A DNA stretch of 64,000 nucleotides from Phymatolithon calcareum (lineage: Eukaryota; Rhodophyta; Florideophyceae; Hapalidiales): the NCBI GenBank assembly GCA_977006965.1, contig OZ345377.1, positions 2,108,001-2,172,000 of the forward strand. Direction: 5' to 3'. Within the stretch, counting starts at the first letter, position 1; every line of letters begins with the position of its first letter. The position numbers were made by a program, and so were the translations under genes. The notes below the pieces were generated by a model. It ran no database searches, was not told the DNA's origin, and saw only the letters and a list, made by a program, of their open reading frames with translations. Positions 1 through 9,640 of the stretch are shown here, piece after piece.

Positions 1-355
1 CGTGCAACAGCAGTGAGCGGCCGACGTCGTCGTCCTCTTCGTCATCGCAATCAACCGCCCATGCCACAATTGTGCAAGATTGAGTTGCTTGCACTTGCAC
101 AACTGCATGCATCGCCCCTCAGTCAACCGCTGTCCCCCCAAGCTGCCGCGATGCGTGTGAAAGTGATTGGTCGGCAGCGTCGAATGGGAACACGGACGAA
201 TGCAGTCACCAACAGATGTAAACAATGCCGTCACGCCGTCCAGCAACGGACATTTGCGTGACGAGCGAGCGGTTCCCTCGGCGCGCCGTGGGGGGCGTGC
301 GAGTCGGGGTGTCATACATTCCCTTTATGAGTGGCAATACCTGGTGTATGATACG

Positions 356-396
356 CGTGGAAACATTTCCACGTGAGCGCTGCATGATGCAGCGCT
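356..396. promoter_or_regulatory. Twin palindromes around a CACGTG core upstream of beta-CA gene 1
   Basis: Two near-perfect palindromes lie two bases apart. The first is at 356-373 (arms CGTGGAAA/TTTCCACG, 2-nt spacer). The second is at 376-396 (arms AGCGCTGCAT/ATGCAGCGCT, 1-nt spacer). A CACGTG hexamer at 370-375 bridges them. The cluster ends 133 bases before the CA1 ATG. Dyad symmetry at this distance suggests a binding site for dimeric (bZIP or bHLH-like) regulators, but that role is inference. The rest of 1-355 is GC-rich and holds no gene I recognise. Confidence 0.4.
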
Positions 397-529
397 ACGT
401 GCACCACACAGAGCAAATTGCAATGGTCGGGACAGGTATTAAAGCGGCCACCCGTCCGCGGCCTGTGGATCATCAACAAGCAAATTCAAGTTGCGCCTCC
501 GGCATTCGTCTCCTTTCGCCGAACTTCTC

Positions 530-1375
530 ATGAGCGCCTCTGTTGTTGCCGCACCTGTTGTACCGAAGGAGATGACCGTGCCCGCTGTCGCCGTGAAGGA
601 GATGTCCTCCGATGGTGGCAAGGAGATGACCGCCCCATCTGTCGTCTCAAAGAAGACTGTTGCTGTCGACAGTGCTTTCATCACCCATGAGAAGTTTAAT
701 CTGACGCCGACGCCGCCGACTAAGGGTCAACTGTTACTGAAGGAATTGCTCGCTGAGAATGCGAGCTTTGTCGCCGGTGAACCGAAGATTTATCCCAATG
801 TGCCCAAAGAACGAACCCGGCTAGCATGTGAGGGGCAGACTCCAGTGGCTGCTGTGATTGCGTGTGCGGATTCGCGAGTGGCACCTGAGATTATCTTCCG
901 TGCCAATCTTGGCAACTTGTTTGTGATTCGCGCCGCAGGGAATACCGCATGGGGGAGTGAGGTGTTGGGGTCATTGGAATATGCCGTCGATCATCTCAAT
1001 GTCGATTTGGTGATTGTACTCGGACATACGAATTGCGGCGCCGTCGGCGCGGCATGTGCCGGTGGAGACCCACTTCCGGGGGCGCTTGGGAAGCATATCA
1101 CTTCGATATGCAAGGGAATTGAGAGAAGTGGAGGTTTGACGAAGGATGTGAATGTGGCGGTTGAGAGAAATGTGCACTGTCAGGTGGACTTTCTCAGGAA
1201 GGATTCTAATGGGTGCATTCCGGTGGCGGAGAAAAAGGGTTTGAAACTTGTTGGCGCCGTTTACGATATCAATACAGGGCGCGTCAAGGTGCTTAACGGA
1301 TGCGAAGGACATGATGAGCATATTGTGGCAACAAAGGCAGAGCAAACGAAACAAGCAGGTTGCACTATAGTTTAG
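530..1375 (+). CDS. Beta-class carbonic anhydrase 1
   Basis: Zinc enzyme interconverting CO2 and bicarbonate. The start is the ATG at 530; the frame runs 13 codons further upstream but only to a TTG. The product is 281 residues. The first ~65 residues are a Pro/Val/Lys-rich leader with three KEM repeats and no obvious membrane segment. The catalytic domain fills ~70-260: Cys112-Ala-Asp114-Ser-Arg116 gives one zinc ligand and the Asp/Arg dyad, and His166-Thr-Asn-Cys169 gives the other ligands. The C-terminus ends in CTIV, which fits a CaaX-type prenylation box. The frame is intronless and complete, ending in TAG. The catalytic core is very similar to CA2 (8942) and less so to CA3 (60961). The family call is secure; cell location is not. 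The leader does not look like the AFV-type plastid leader of CA3, so cytosol or a prenyl-anchored membrane pool is possible. Confidence 0.93.
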   Translation: MSASVVAAPVVPKEMTVPAVAVKEMSSDGGKEMTAPSVVSKKTVAVDSAFITHEKFNLTPTPPTKGQLLLKELLAENASFVAGEPKIYPNVPKERTRLACEGQTPVAAVIACADSRVAPEIIFRANLGNLFVIRAAGNTAWGSEVLGSLEYAVDHLNVDLVIVLGHTNCGAVGAACAGGDPLPGALGKHITSICKGIERSGGLTKDVNVAVERNVHCQVDFLRKDSNGCIPVAEKKGLKLVGAVYDINTGRVKVLNGCEGHDEHIVATKAEQTKQAGCTIV

Positions 1376-2188
1376 TACATTTGCCGGAGACTTGGGATTT
1401 TTCGCCAGTGGGAGGTAGATGTAGTTGTATTTTTAATTTTTCTCATAAATCGTGCTGTTAAGATATTCGTTTACTGCTTTCGAATACTTTACGCGTCCTG
1501 TTGAAGGAAGGTGATTGCAATGTACAGTACTGTACTACAGTACGGCACTACGGTAGATGGCATAGCAGTGTGAATTTTAGCAAATCCAAAGGTCTGCAAT
1601 TGGTGCGGCTGTGAGCAACTTGAAGTATTGCATTGAATACTGTATGTCCGTCCATTCCACAGTCCTATTCTATAATTGGTAGGATGCGGAGCTTCTGCGG
1701 CAGTACACTGTATGATATAGTACAGTACAGTACTGTACAGAAGCAGTGCAGAGCGAAGAAAGACTCAAGTTTTATCAAACGTAGGAAATTGTGTAAGGTC
1801 GATGCCGTTTGTGCGCACCCATCTCTTTCAGCGGAGTCCCCTCTTCGCCTTCCGATCGCTCCGAGGTGGCATGACGTGTCGAATTGCAGAGTTTAGTGCA
1901 TGCGGTATGATAGTTCATAGGAGCACAAAGGGATGTATCTAGTGACGTGTGGAATGTGACCTAATTGGTCAATGGAATGGAATGCATCTGAAGCGTTCCA
2001 AATGCACCAATTGGAACTGGCGTTTGCTTCTACGGAATGGAAGCAAATTTGCCTTTTCATTGGGTGTCAATGTTTGTTTGATTCAGATTCCAATCAATCT
2101 TGTGGTGTATGATGGACACCGCTTTTAAAACCAAAATCAGCCCTTCGATGCATCAAACGACACAATCGTTTGACGACATCGTTGATGA
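1376..2188. other. Intergenic, GTACAGTAC-rich
   Basis: No gene is supported between CA1 and the Tigger element. Short self-complementary strings built from GTACAGTAC/GTACTGTAC cluster near 1520-1555 and 1715-1745, just downstream of CA1. The rest is AT-leaning and featureless. Confidence 0.5.
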
Positions 2189-2325
2189 TACAGTCAAACC
2201 TCGATAAATGGATGGGCAATGTGGAATGGTCCAATATTCTCAAAATCGAGGTTATTCTCAAGTCGAATTTTGAATCATAAGTTTTGGATCACACGTGTGC
2301 CGAACAGTAGCTTTACACCACTGTG

Positions 2326-3954
2326 TCACCTTTTATTGAAAAAATCATGGATGCGCATCTGTTGCATGGAAGCTGCCTTCTTGTACCTCAGGTCCATCTG
2401 AGCATGCACCACTGCTCTAATGGATTCCTTCGCCACGGCTTTTTCATCCTGCAGAATCATTTTGGTTATCGACAAGGCCTTCAGCTGTTCACTAATGCTC
2501 GGCATCTCAACATAACTGTCAGTGTCAACATCTCCATGCGGTGCTCCGTCGTCGGTCTCGTTCATCAAACTGACAGCCTGGTCTACAAGCACCGCGCACG
2601 AAATTTCTTCGACACAGGGCTCTTCCTCGTCTCTATTTAGAAGACTCTGGATCGACATTCGCGTGCGCGCCGGTGCCAGCGCGTTAATTGCGTCATTAAG
2701 GTCGGTCTCAGTTGTGTCGTCAACAATTGCCAACTCCCGATTCTCCGCGCTCAACTTTTCATCTAGAAGTTTTGTTACTTTCCAGCAGTTGAAGATGATC
2801 TTTCCGGGGAGATCTTCCCATATTTTATCCGTCCAGCGCATTGCGGTCAACTGGTCAATGCTGTAGATGTTGTTAATTTCTGCGTCGATTAAGTCGAGCG
2901 CCCGATGGTATTGCATCTTTCGGTATCTTTTCTTGAAGGATGCAATTATCCCGGCGTCCATGGGCTGCAGTTTGGAGGTAGTGTTGGCGGGAAGAAATGC
3001 AACTTCGACATTTCGGAGCGTAGACAGTGTTTCAGGCGTACCATGCGCACTGCAGTTGTCGAGCAGTAGAATTGCCTTGCGGTCGCGCGTACTGCTAATG
3101 TACTTGTCAAACCGCTTCAGCCACAAGCGGAATATTCCGCTCCGCATCCAAGCCTTGCTATTATTCCAATAGTCAAACCCAAGCTCTTGTCCAGTCTTTT
3201 TGCGAAAACAGCGTGGGCGCCTTGACTTGCCAATTACCATGAGCGGGAATTTTTCAGTGCCATCAGCGTTCGCGCAACAGAGGTAGGTCAGGCGCACCTT
3301 GTCTTTCTTTCGGCCGCTCATTTGTTCATTAGCAATTGTTGTGCACGGTGCAAGACGGTAGTTTAGGCCTGTCTCGTCGGCATTCCAGATGTCATTAATG
3401 TTGTAGTTCTTCAACTTCTCATGCAGAGCCGGCAGACTGCCGGCAATGGCGCTATCATCAGCGTCAGTACTTTCTCCATGAAGCTTAAAAACTTTGAGCT
3501 CCCACCTCTTTTGAAAGTTATACAGCCATCCGTTGGAAAAGGTGAGCGTAAGTTGGCTGTGTGCATTGAGTTTTGCATTGATACCTTCCAGAATGCGTCT
3601 TCCTTGTAGCTTAATTAATTCCCCGTTCACGCACACGTTGCGTGAATTCTGGTCACGGACCCAGGCCGCAAGTGCGACTTCCAGCTCTGGAAGCTTCCCC
3701 GTTCTCGATCTTTTCGTGAGACCGTTCCGGGGAATTTGTAGTGCAGATTTTGAGGATAGAATTCTCGAAATGACGGTCTGACTCGGCGGTGAATCCAGGC
3801 GAAATTGTTTTTGAGCCCAAGATGCCAACGCTTTCTGCGACGTTGAGAGGCCTTCGTGTGCTCGTCGATTGCGTTCTTTTACAATCTCAGATTTTTGACG
3901 GAGGGTGAGGGCATTGTACCGCCGCCTATTATCGGTGGGAAATGGGTTTTGCAT
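2326..3954 (-). CDS. Pogo/Tigger-family transposase (CENP-B-like HTH + DDE_1)
   Basis: Cut-and-paste transposase of the pogo group. The ATG at 3954 gives 542 residues; the frame continues upstream only to a GTG. The N-terminal ~160 residues have the paired helix-turn-helix layout of CENP-B/Tigger DNA-binding domains. The catalytic domain shows Asp193 (WNADETG), Asp299 (LLLDNCSAH) and Asp333 (QPMDAGI followed by SFKKRYR), the DDD triad typical of pogo. The C-terminus ends QMRIHDFF (532-539) plus three residues, an exact match to the PCNA-binding (PIP) pattern Q-x-x-I-x-x-F-F. There is no internal stop or frameshift, so with its intact terminal repeats this may be a recently active copy. Activity itself cannot be judged from sequence. 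Confidence 0.92.
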   Translation of the reverse strand: MQNPFPTDNRRRYNALTLRQKSEIVKERNRRAHEGLSTSQKALASWAQKQFRLDSPPSQTVISRILSSKSALQIPRNGLTKRSRTGKLPELEVALAAWVRDQNSRNVCVNGELIKLQGRRILEGINAKLNAHSQLTLTFSNGWLYNFQKRWELKVFKLHGESTDADDSAIAGSLPALHEKLKNYNINDIWNADETGLNYRLAPCTTIANEQMSGRKKDKVRLTYLCCANADGTEKFPLMVIGKSRRPRCFRKKTGQELGFDYWNNSKAWMRSGIFRLWLKRFDKYISSTRDRKAILLLDNCSAHGTPETLSTLRNVEVAFLPANTTSKLQPMDAGIIASFKKRYRKMQYHRALDLIDAEINNIYSIDQLTAMRWTDKIWEDLPGKIIFNCWKVTKLLDEKLSAENRELAIVDDTTETDLNDAINALAPARTRMSIQSLLNRDEEEPCVEEISCAVLVDQAVSLMNETDDGAPHGDVDTDSYVEMPSISEQLKALSITKMILQDEKAVAKESIRAVVHAQMDLRYKKAASMQQMRIHDFFNKR

Positions 3955-4575
3955 GGCAGAGGAAAAGAACGGAATAACGTGGAGGGGGATTTCGTACAGC
4001 TTTGGCTTGCTGTCGAACGTACAGCCACAGAACAGAACTGAAGTACAGTACAGTAGTACCTTGATAGAAGTGCCCACGAATATACATGCTATCGTACAAG
4101 CTCATTGATGTTATTTCATTGAAATGACATCAGTGATCTTGTGCAAGAGCAACAAGGCCATGGATTTATCGAACCCTTCCCATTACGACACAATCCCTTT
4201 GGGCCACTGGAACAGCAGCAGTGACTGTTGAGGTTGCACATCACATTTATAGGTCTTGCAGTACTGTAAACTAGAACCAAAATAATTCCGTTAGCTGGTC
4301 GAAATGCCCAGTAAACGGTCATTTGGGACGTTAAGCTACTTCCAGTACAAAGTTGTAAAAGTAAACAAGCCAAAAGAGATACTGAAATGGCCGATAGCTT
4401 CATTTTTCGTTTACAATCGCTACAAACAAAAAACGGTACCTTTCGTGATTTTGTTTTGCGCTACACAGATTGCACGTGAATCATCTTGAGGTACTTTCCC
4501 TGGTAATATTCACTCGATAAAAGCACGTTTCAGACGCTTAGCCTTAAAAAGTTCTACAGATTTTCTACGCAGGGA

Positions 4576-4860
4576 CTATGGACGACTCTGAGGTCGTCGC
4601 CATGAATGCCGGTGCATCACCAGCACCGAAATCATTTCATCTTTGCCGAGCCACGACGCAATTAATTCGCGGTACCCGTGATATGGCTTTAGACAGTCCT
4701 CCGGCTTCCTCGACGAATCCATCCTGATTTCAGACGGAGCCGCGTGTGCCGGCACTTCTAGAAATCGCACATCATCTTCGCCAGTTACTGCCGCACTCGC
4801 GGAAATCAGATACAGAGAACGATTAGAGTCTGGAGCATCAGTGGCGGCGTGGGAAGGCAT
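4576..4860 (-). CDS. Small ORF inside the Tigger element, unknown
   Basis: A 94-codon ATG frame upstream of the transposase and inside the terminal repeats. It begins MPSHAATDAPDSNRS and ends in a basic RRPQSRP. I recognise no domain. It could be a captured host fragment, a second element protein, or chance. The surrounding 3960-5530 has no other supported gene. Confidence 0.15.
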   Translation of the reverse strand: MPSHAATDAPDSNRSLYLISASAAVTGEDDVRFLEVPAHAAPSEIRMDSSRKPEDCLKPYHGYRELIASWLGKDEMISVLVMHRHSWRRPQSRP

Positions 4861-5554
4861 TTTGAACAACCAGCAGCATGCGCAGACGGCATATGACTAA
4901 CGTACATTTTGTCTGGTGTGCATAATGCCGTCGGATGAATTGAACATTGGACGCATTTCCGCTGCGCTTGATGATTCCGGTCGGCAAAGATGAGAATTCG
5001 AGGGCTTTTAGATTCGACCAGCTGATACGGACGGTTAACTTGTCGATATCGCCATCCGGGGACTGACGGGTACGCTGTCTTGTGAACGATGTGCGCAGGC
5101 ACGAAGAGCTTGTGTGGTGATATACTGTACAGCGGAACGTATGGTGATTATCCTCGTCCCGGACGCTTGCGAGATATTGGAAATCTGGTAATTGTCTCTC
5201 CGCTTAGGTCCGCTCTATCCAGAGCGCATTCTTGCGACCTGAGCGACGAGGGCGTCGTGAGCATGTGCCCTCCAGGATATTCTACTGTACTGTATGCCAA
5301 TGGCAGGAGAAACATGAAAAGTACTTACACTATTCTACGAGTGAGGATATGCTCCGTGCACGCTAAACAAAATTATAACAAAATTTAAGGTATGCCCCGT
5401 GACCTCGAACAAGAAGTATTCCCGCTATCAAATATTCTAGAATACTTTAATTTTCGTTAAATTTAGGCCGATACGGTACTCGTGGGGCGCCCGATTATGC
5501 TGATAACCGAGGTTATTCTGAAAAAGAGGTTCCATTTATCGAGGGTTGACTGTA

Positions 5555-8376
5555 CAGGACGTTCACGATGAATGTCTTCTGATTAAGAAGTTCAACTCGT
5601 GTGATTAACGTTGTCGAACTAGGCTTTTCAACAGGGAATCACGAAATCGTGCGCTTCGAGAGCTTTTTGAAAGGATAGAAGACTGATGCACGACTCGTAC
5701 TATTGAGATGCGTCAAAACCTTCAAAATGATTTTCGGTCGGCAAGAAGAACAAGTTCTCTCAACTCGACTTATCGATATGGACGTCTCCCTACAAGGAAT
5801 CGAAGGGGGGTGTCACGATTCGATTTGTCTGCAGTTCGCTTCCTTGACTTGGGGGAGCGTGAATTGGTTCTTTGCTTCTACGCTTTAGTAACATGCCGAA
5901 CCGAAACATACAAACAGCTCTATGGAGAAAATTTAGAGCTTCGAAGAGAACCTCAGTTGGCGGAAATGCAGAATACTGTACAATTCAACACGCCTGCGTC
6001 TTTTTCTTCCCCATTCGTTTGTCCAAACAGATAGAAGTAAATGAATACTTGTTCTGCATCACCAGCTTCGCTCCGTCCGGCTGATAGTTTTCTGCAACTT
6101 TGCATAGCTTCATGAAAGTTTTAGTTCTTGGTTTGCTCAAAGTTTTCCCTCTTTGCCAAGCTTGGCAGGAAGAGAACGCCATCACGATGACGTTCAGTGA
6201 CGCCCCAGGTTCCACTTTTGTGGCGTACAGTATTGGAGTTTCATTGAACAGCCGTGTTTTGCGTCACAACAATATTTTTTTTGTTGACACTCAAACATCA
6301 TGCGGCAAACGCAGTCTACGAACGAAGCCTTACGGTTCTTTCCTTTGACGACCAAATTGAACACTTTTGTGGGACAACGTCACATCCGTCGTCATTTGAC
6401 GCACACCGCATTGTGGGAATTATTTTGCCGGATCGATCGAAACGTCATTTGCAGCCACGTGACGGTCTCTTCTGTTAACGTTTCTACTCGACATACGTCA
6501 GAAAAATGCAGGGTCTTTTATAGGGCGGCCGAACAGGGAAACGTGAACAATGAGCTGGAGAGGAAGGCTGCCTACGATGCATCGTAGTGTACGCAGCCTC
6601 CATCGATGGAGGGAAGAACAGAATGGTATTCAATTGGGAAGCCCGCGATGGTTTTTGCATCTCATTAGCAAGCACCGTAAGGTGTTTTGGCGTGACTTGC
6701 GCACATACACGCAAGGTTGTGAGCGAAGACGACGACATAGAGGGCAAAAATATGCATCTTACATGTAACAGGGATGCTGTAGTAAGCCACGCTGTGTCCG
6801 TTGTTTCACTTGTGCGTTGCGAACGGCTTGAGCATGACTACGAGTCGCGAGACGTTCTAAAAAGTCTGAATTCTGAAAACTGTCTACTGTAGTGCAGTAG
6901 CGATATCAAGATAATGGACGCAGCAGACAGGTTGCTACAGTAGCAGTGGGCAACTATTCTCACACCTATACAAGCTTTCCTCACCCTGTGAACTTGCGTA
7001 TAATTCGCAATTGGCCTGCGTGTTCTGTGCCTATCCTCCAGTCTTGAGCCAAAGTTTGGTCAATTAAATTGTGTACTCTAACAACTGTTGTACAACGAAT
7101 ATTGATATTGCTTTGGACACCGCAATTCTCGACGATCTTCCCATCACATCCAATTCATTCGAAGGGACATATTTTCTTTTTCACCAGCTTCCCGCTACAG
7201 TAGATTTAGATTTCGAGAAAGTTCACTTATCTTCACGTTGTATTCATCCTCAATGCGAGAAGCGAAAGATGAATAACACAACGGGGAATCGGGCACCACC
7301 ATCAGAAGGGTTATCAATTACCTACTCCAGTCTTGATGAATCATCAAGTGCAACTCGGTGAGAATGCGGGGAAAATAAGTTTTCGCGGCCGGAAAGATAA
7401 TATCTTCCCGGCCGCAAAACCTATTTCCTTATTCTAAATTTAGCGCCCCTTGTGCTTCCGCTCTCAAGCAACTCTCAAGCAATTCCGCTTCGGCTCGGCG
7501 CTTGCCTCGTCACTCCACTCAATCATTCTCACATATCCTCACGCTATATCGCCGCTCCGCAACCGCCTCCCTCGACGCTCTCGAAATCTCCACCTTGTCC
7601 TTCACGCCACAAACTCATCCACAAACGGTCAAGCAACCTCTTTCTTCCACCGCCCGCTTCCGCCTCAGACAATCATCATTGATTGCATGCCTCCCGCTAC
7701 CACAATTGCACAGAGTGCACTCCCACCTGCGAGAGGATGTACCGTTAGTGGCAGGGCTGGTCCCAGGAATAAGAACCGTCTGTGCACCACGCTGAGGTGC
7801 AAATCATCGCTCATCATATCGGAAGCCAGCCACTCTCCGCCCGCGAACTAAATTCGTGGTCAGTTGTTACACATGCTTTTCTCTATGTATCATACAGTGT
7901 ATGTATGTACATTCCTCTCGCAACCCGCCCACGCATCACGCTGTCCACGTGTACACTAGCCGTTAGGAACGCTCACCTTCCCGACGGTGACTGTGCATTG
8001 TTCGCTCAGCTCATCTTGAAAACGTGCCTTTTGCGCACATCCGCCCCACTGCCATCTGTTGCGACTCCCAGCTGTTGCACGCGTGTTCGCCGGTCTTGCG
8101 CAACCGCCAGTGGGGCCTTACGCGGCCCGACCCAGTATCGTCTCGAGGAGTCGACGTGCGGACCACGACACACCGATCGTCGGGCCGTCACTCTGCCTCG
8201 TTCACCGTTCGCCGGCATTGCATACCAATCCTCTCTTGCAGCCGTTCAAATGGAGAGTTACTTGTATGGGACTCCAATGGCCGGGACTTTCCTCGTGAGG
8301 GCATGTCCATAGCGCGAAATAACCTCGATCTCCTGCACCGCGCGCACCGGCGAAGTGACTCGGAACGGCATGTGAA
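5555..8376. other. Gene-poor stretch
   Basis: Many short overlapping frames in all phases, none with a recognisable domain. The base composition changes near 7440, where a C-rich, low-G stretch runs to about 8300. The only clear structure is the hairpin at 7372-7434. I see no exon chain I can defend. Confidence 0.4.
7372..7434. repeat. Large imperfect hairpin
   Basis: Two ~30-base arms meet near 7404. The core TTTTCGCGGCCGG on the left pairs with CCGGCCGCAAAAC on the right, with AAGATA/TATCTT at the centre and AAATA/TATTT on the outside. A few mismatches occur. It lies ~10 bases after the stop of an open frame (7071-7361) that I cannot identify. Function unknown; it could be a transcript-end structure or the trace of a small inverted-repeat element. 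Confidence 0.6.
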
Positions 8377-8389
8377 GTGGAAACATTTC
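8377..8389 (+). promoter_or_regulatory. 13-bp motif shared with the CA1 upstream region
   Basis: GTGGAAACATTTC here is identical to 357-369 upstream of CA1, where it forms most of a palindrome. It is 553 bases before the first CA2 ATG. A weaker match (AACATTTC, read on the minus strand) is near 61130 upstream of CA3. A shared control site is an inference; a chance match within 64 kb is improbable but not excluded. Confidence 0.25.
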
Positions 8390-8941
8390 ATGCATGCTCA
8401 GTACTTCCACGATCGTTGAATTAGCGTTGAAACCGTGTCTCACTGCATTTCATCTATCGCGAGCGCTAACTGATCGCTTATGGCGCTTGCGCACCGGCTT
8501 CTCAACGGGTAGTCTGCCGCGGGCATTACACCGTTGGTGAAGGGCAGATTGTGCACACCGCGAGGTTGCAGCGCTCATTGCATACGCCAGACCAGTGGTA
8601 CACACGAACTGTTTCGGTACCCTTTCAGAAATATCATCATCCGAAATGATTAATCATGCTCCAAGTGTGCGTCGGTGCGCGTCCAGGTAACAGATCATAT
8701 TGCGTCTGGTGCGAACTGGTAAGCAGTTCACGGCATTGCACGAGAAAAACAATCATCTTCGGTTACTCCTGTAGAACCGTCTGCCCCGTCCCACGTCCAG
8801 CGTTTCGAGCCTTGAAGGGCAACCGTCTACCGGCACCGAATGTCCCGACCATCTACCGGGCCCTGTGCGTCTCGCCCTCTATCGTCGTCCTTACGCAGCA
8901 CTGTTTGAACCCAATGGTCTTTATACACGCATTGTCTTGGC

Positions 8942-9640
8942 ATGAGTAAGTGCTACACAAGCGATTCTCTTGCAATCATCGGCAAAATGTGGAGCTGTTT
9001 GCAACCGTGCATCGACTTCGGTCTGGAATTAGCACAGGCCGGTAAGACGCTGAAGAAGCTCGATAATGGCGAAGATATTCTAGAGCACTTGTTGGAGGAG
9101 AACGTCAATTTTGTTGCCGGTAAGGCAAAGCTCTACCCTAATGTCCCCAAGGAGCGTACAAGGCTCGCCGATGAAGGACAAACTCCCGTCGCAGCCGTGA
9201 TTGCGTGCGCGGATTCGCGTGTGGCGCCTGAGATCATCTTCCGTGCTAATCTGGGAAACCTGTTCGTGATTCGTGCCGCGGGTAACACGGCGTGGGGAGA
9301 AGAGGTGTTCGGATCGCTGGAATATGCTGTGAATCACCTCGACGTGAAGCTCGTTATGGTGCTAGGGCACACCAAATGCGGCGCTGTCGGCGCGGCGTGC
9401 TCTGGTGCCGCTCTCCCAGGTGCGCTTGGGGAGCACATTGCGGCTATTGCAAATGGTATTCACGGTGTTGAGGAGGTTGATGAGGCGGTCGAGAAGAACG
9501 TGCTGTACCAACTGGAGTTCTTGCGCAAGGAAGAGGAGGGATGCATTCCCGTCGCGGAGAAGAAGGGTGTTAAAGTTGTTGGCGCGGTGTACGATATCAA
9601 TAGCGGTGCCGTCAAGGTGGTTGAGGAGAAGAGAGAGTAG
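8942..9640 (+). CDS. Beta-class carbonic anhydrase 2
   Basis: CO2/bicarbonate-interconverting zinc enzyme of 232 residues from the ATG at 8942, or 217 from the ATG at 8987. A TTTATACA string near 8920 is only ~20 bases before the first ATG, so the second ATG (context CAAAATGT) may be the real start. Zinc ligands and dyad are Cys89, Asp91, Arg93, His143 and Cys146, in the order CADSR then HTKCGA. The N-terminus is short with no transit-peptide features, so a cytosolic enzyme is likely. The core is nearly the same as CA1 from YPNVPKERTRLA onward, but synonymous positions differ, so the duplication is not brand new. The C-terminus is charged (VVEEKRE) and lacks the CA1 CaaX ending. Intronless, ends in TAG. 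Confidence 0.93.
   Translation: MSKCYTSDSLAIIGKMWSCLQPCIDFGLELAQAGKTLKKLDNGEDILEHLLEENVNFVAGKAKLYPNVPKERTRLADEGQTPVAAVIACADSRVAPEIIFRANLGNLFVIRAAGNTAWGEEVFGSLEYAVNHLDVKLVMVLGHTKCGAVGAACSGAALPGALGEHIAAIANGIHGVEEVDEAVEKNVLYQLEFLRKEEEGCIPVAEKKGVKVVGAVYDINSGAVKVVEEKRE

Larger units (their letters stand above)
2191..5552 (-). mobile_element. Complete pogo/Tigger-type DNA transposon
   Basis: A 3362 bp element bounded by 22 bp terminal inverted repeats: the left end at 2191-2212 begins CAGTCAAACCTCGATAAATG, and the right end at 5531-5552 is its reverse complement with one mismatch. Both ends abut a TA dinucleotide (2189-2190 and 5553-5554), the expected Tc1/mariner-pogo target duplication. A 12 bp subterminal string CGAGGTTATTCT occurs in direct orientation near both ends (2247-2258, 5508-5519). 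The transposase lies at 2326-3954 on the minus strand. About 1.5 kb between the transposase start and the right end is extra for a pogo element. Confidence 0.9.

Noticed and set aside
491-529. Longer N-terminus for CA1
   Set aside because: The extra 13 codons begin at TTG; the first ATG is at 530.
3955-4077. Hydrophobic N-terminal extension on the Tigger transposase
   Set aside because: It opens at GTG; the conserved DNA-binding region follows the ATG at 3954.
8944-8952. Splice donor GAGTAAGT at the CA2 start
   Set aside because: It resembles GTAAGT, but the frame reads through smoothly into the conserved domain and no acceptor is needed.
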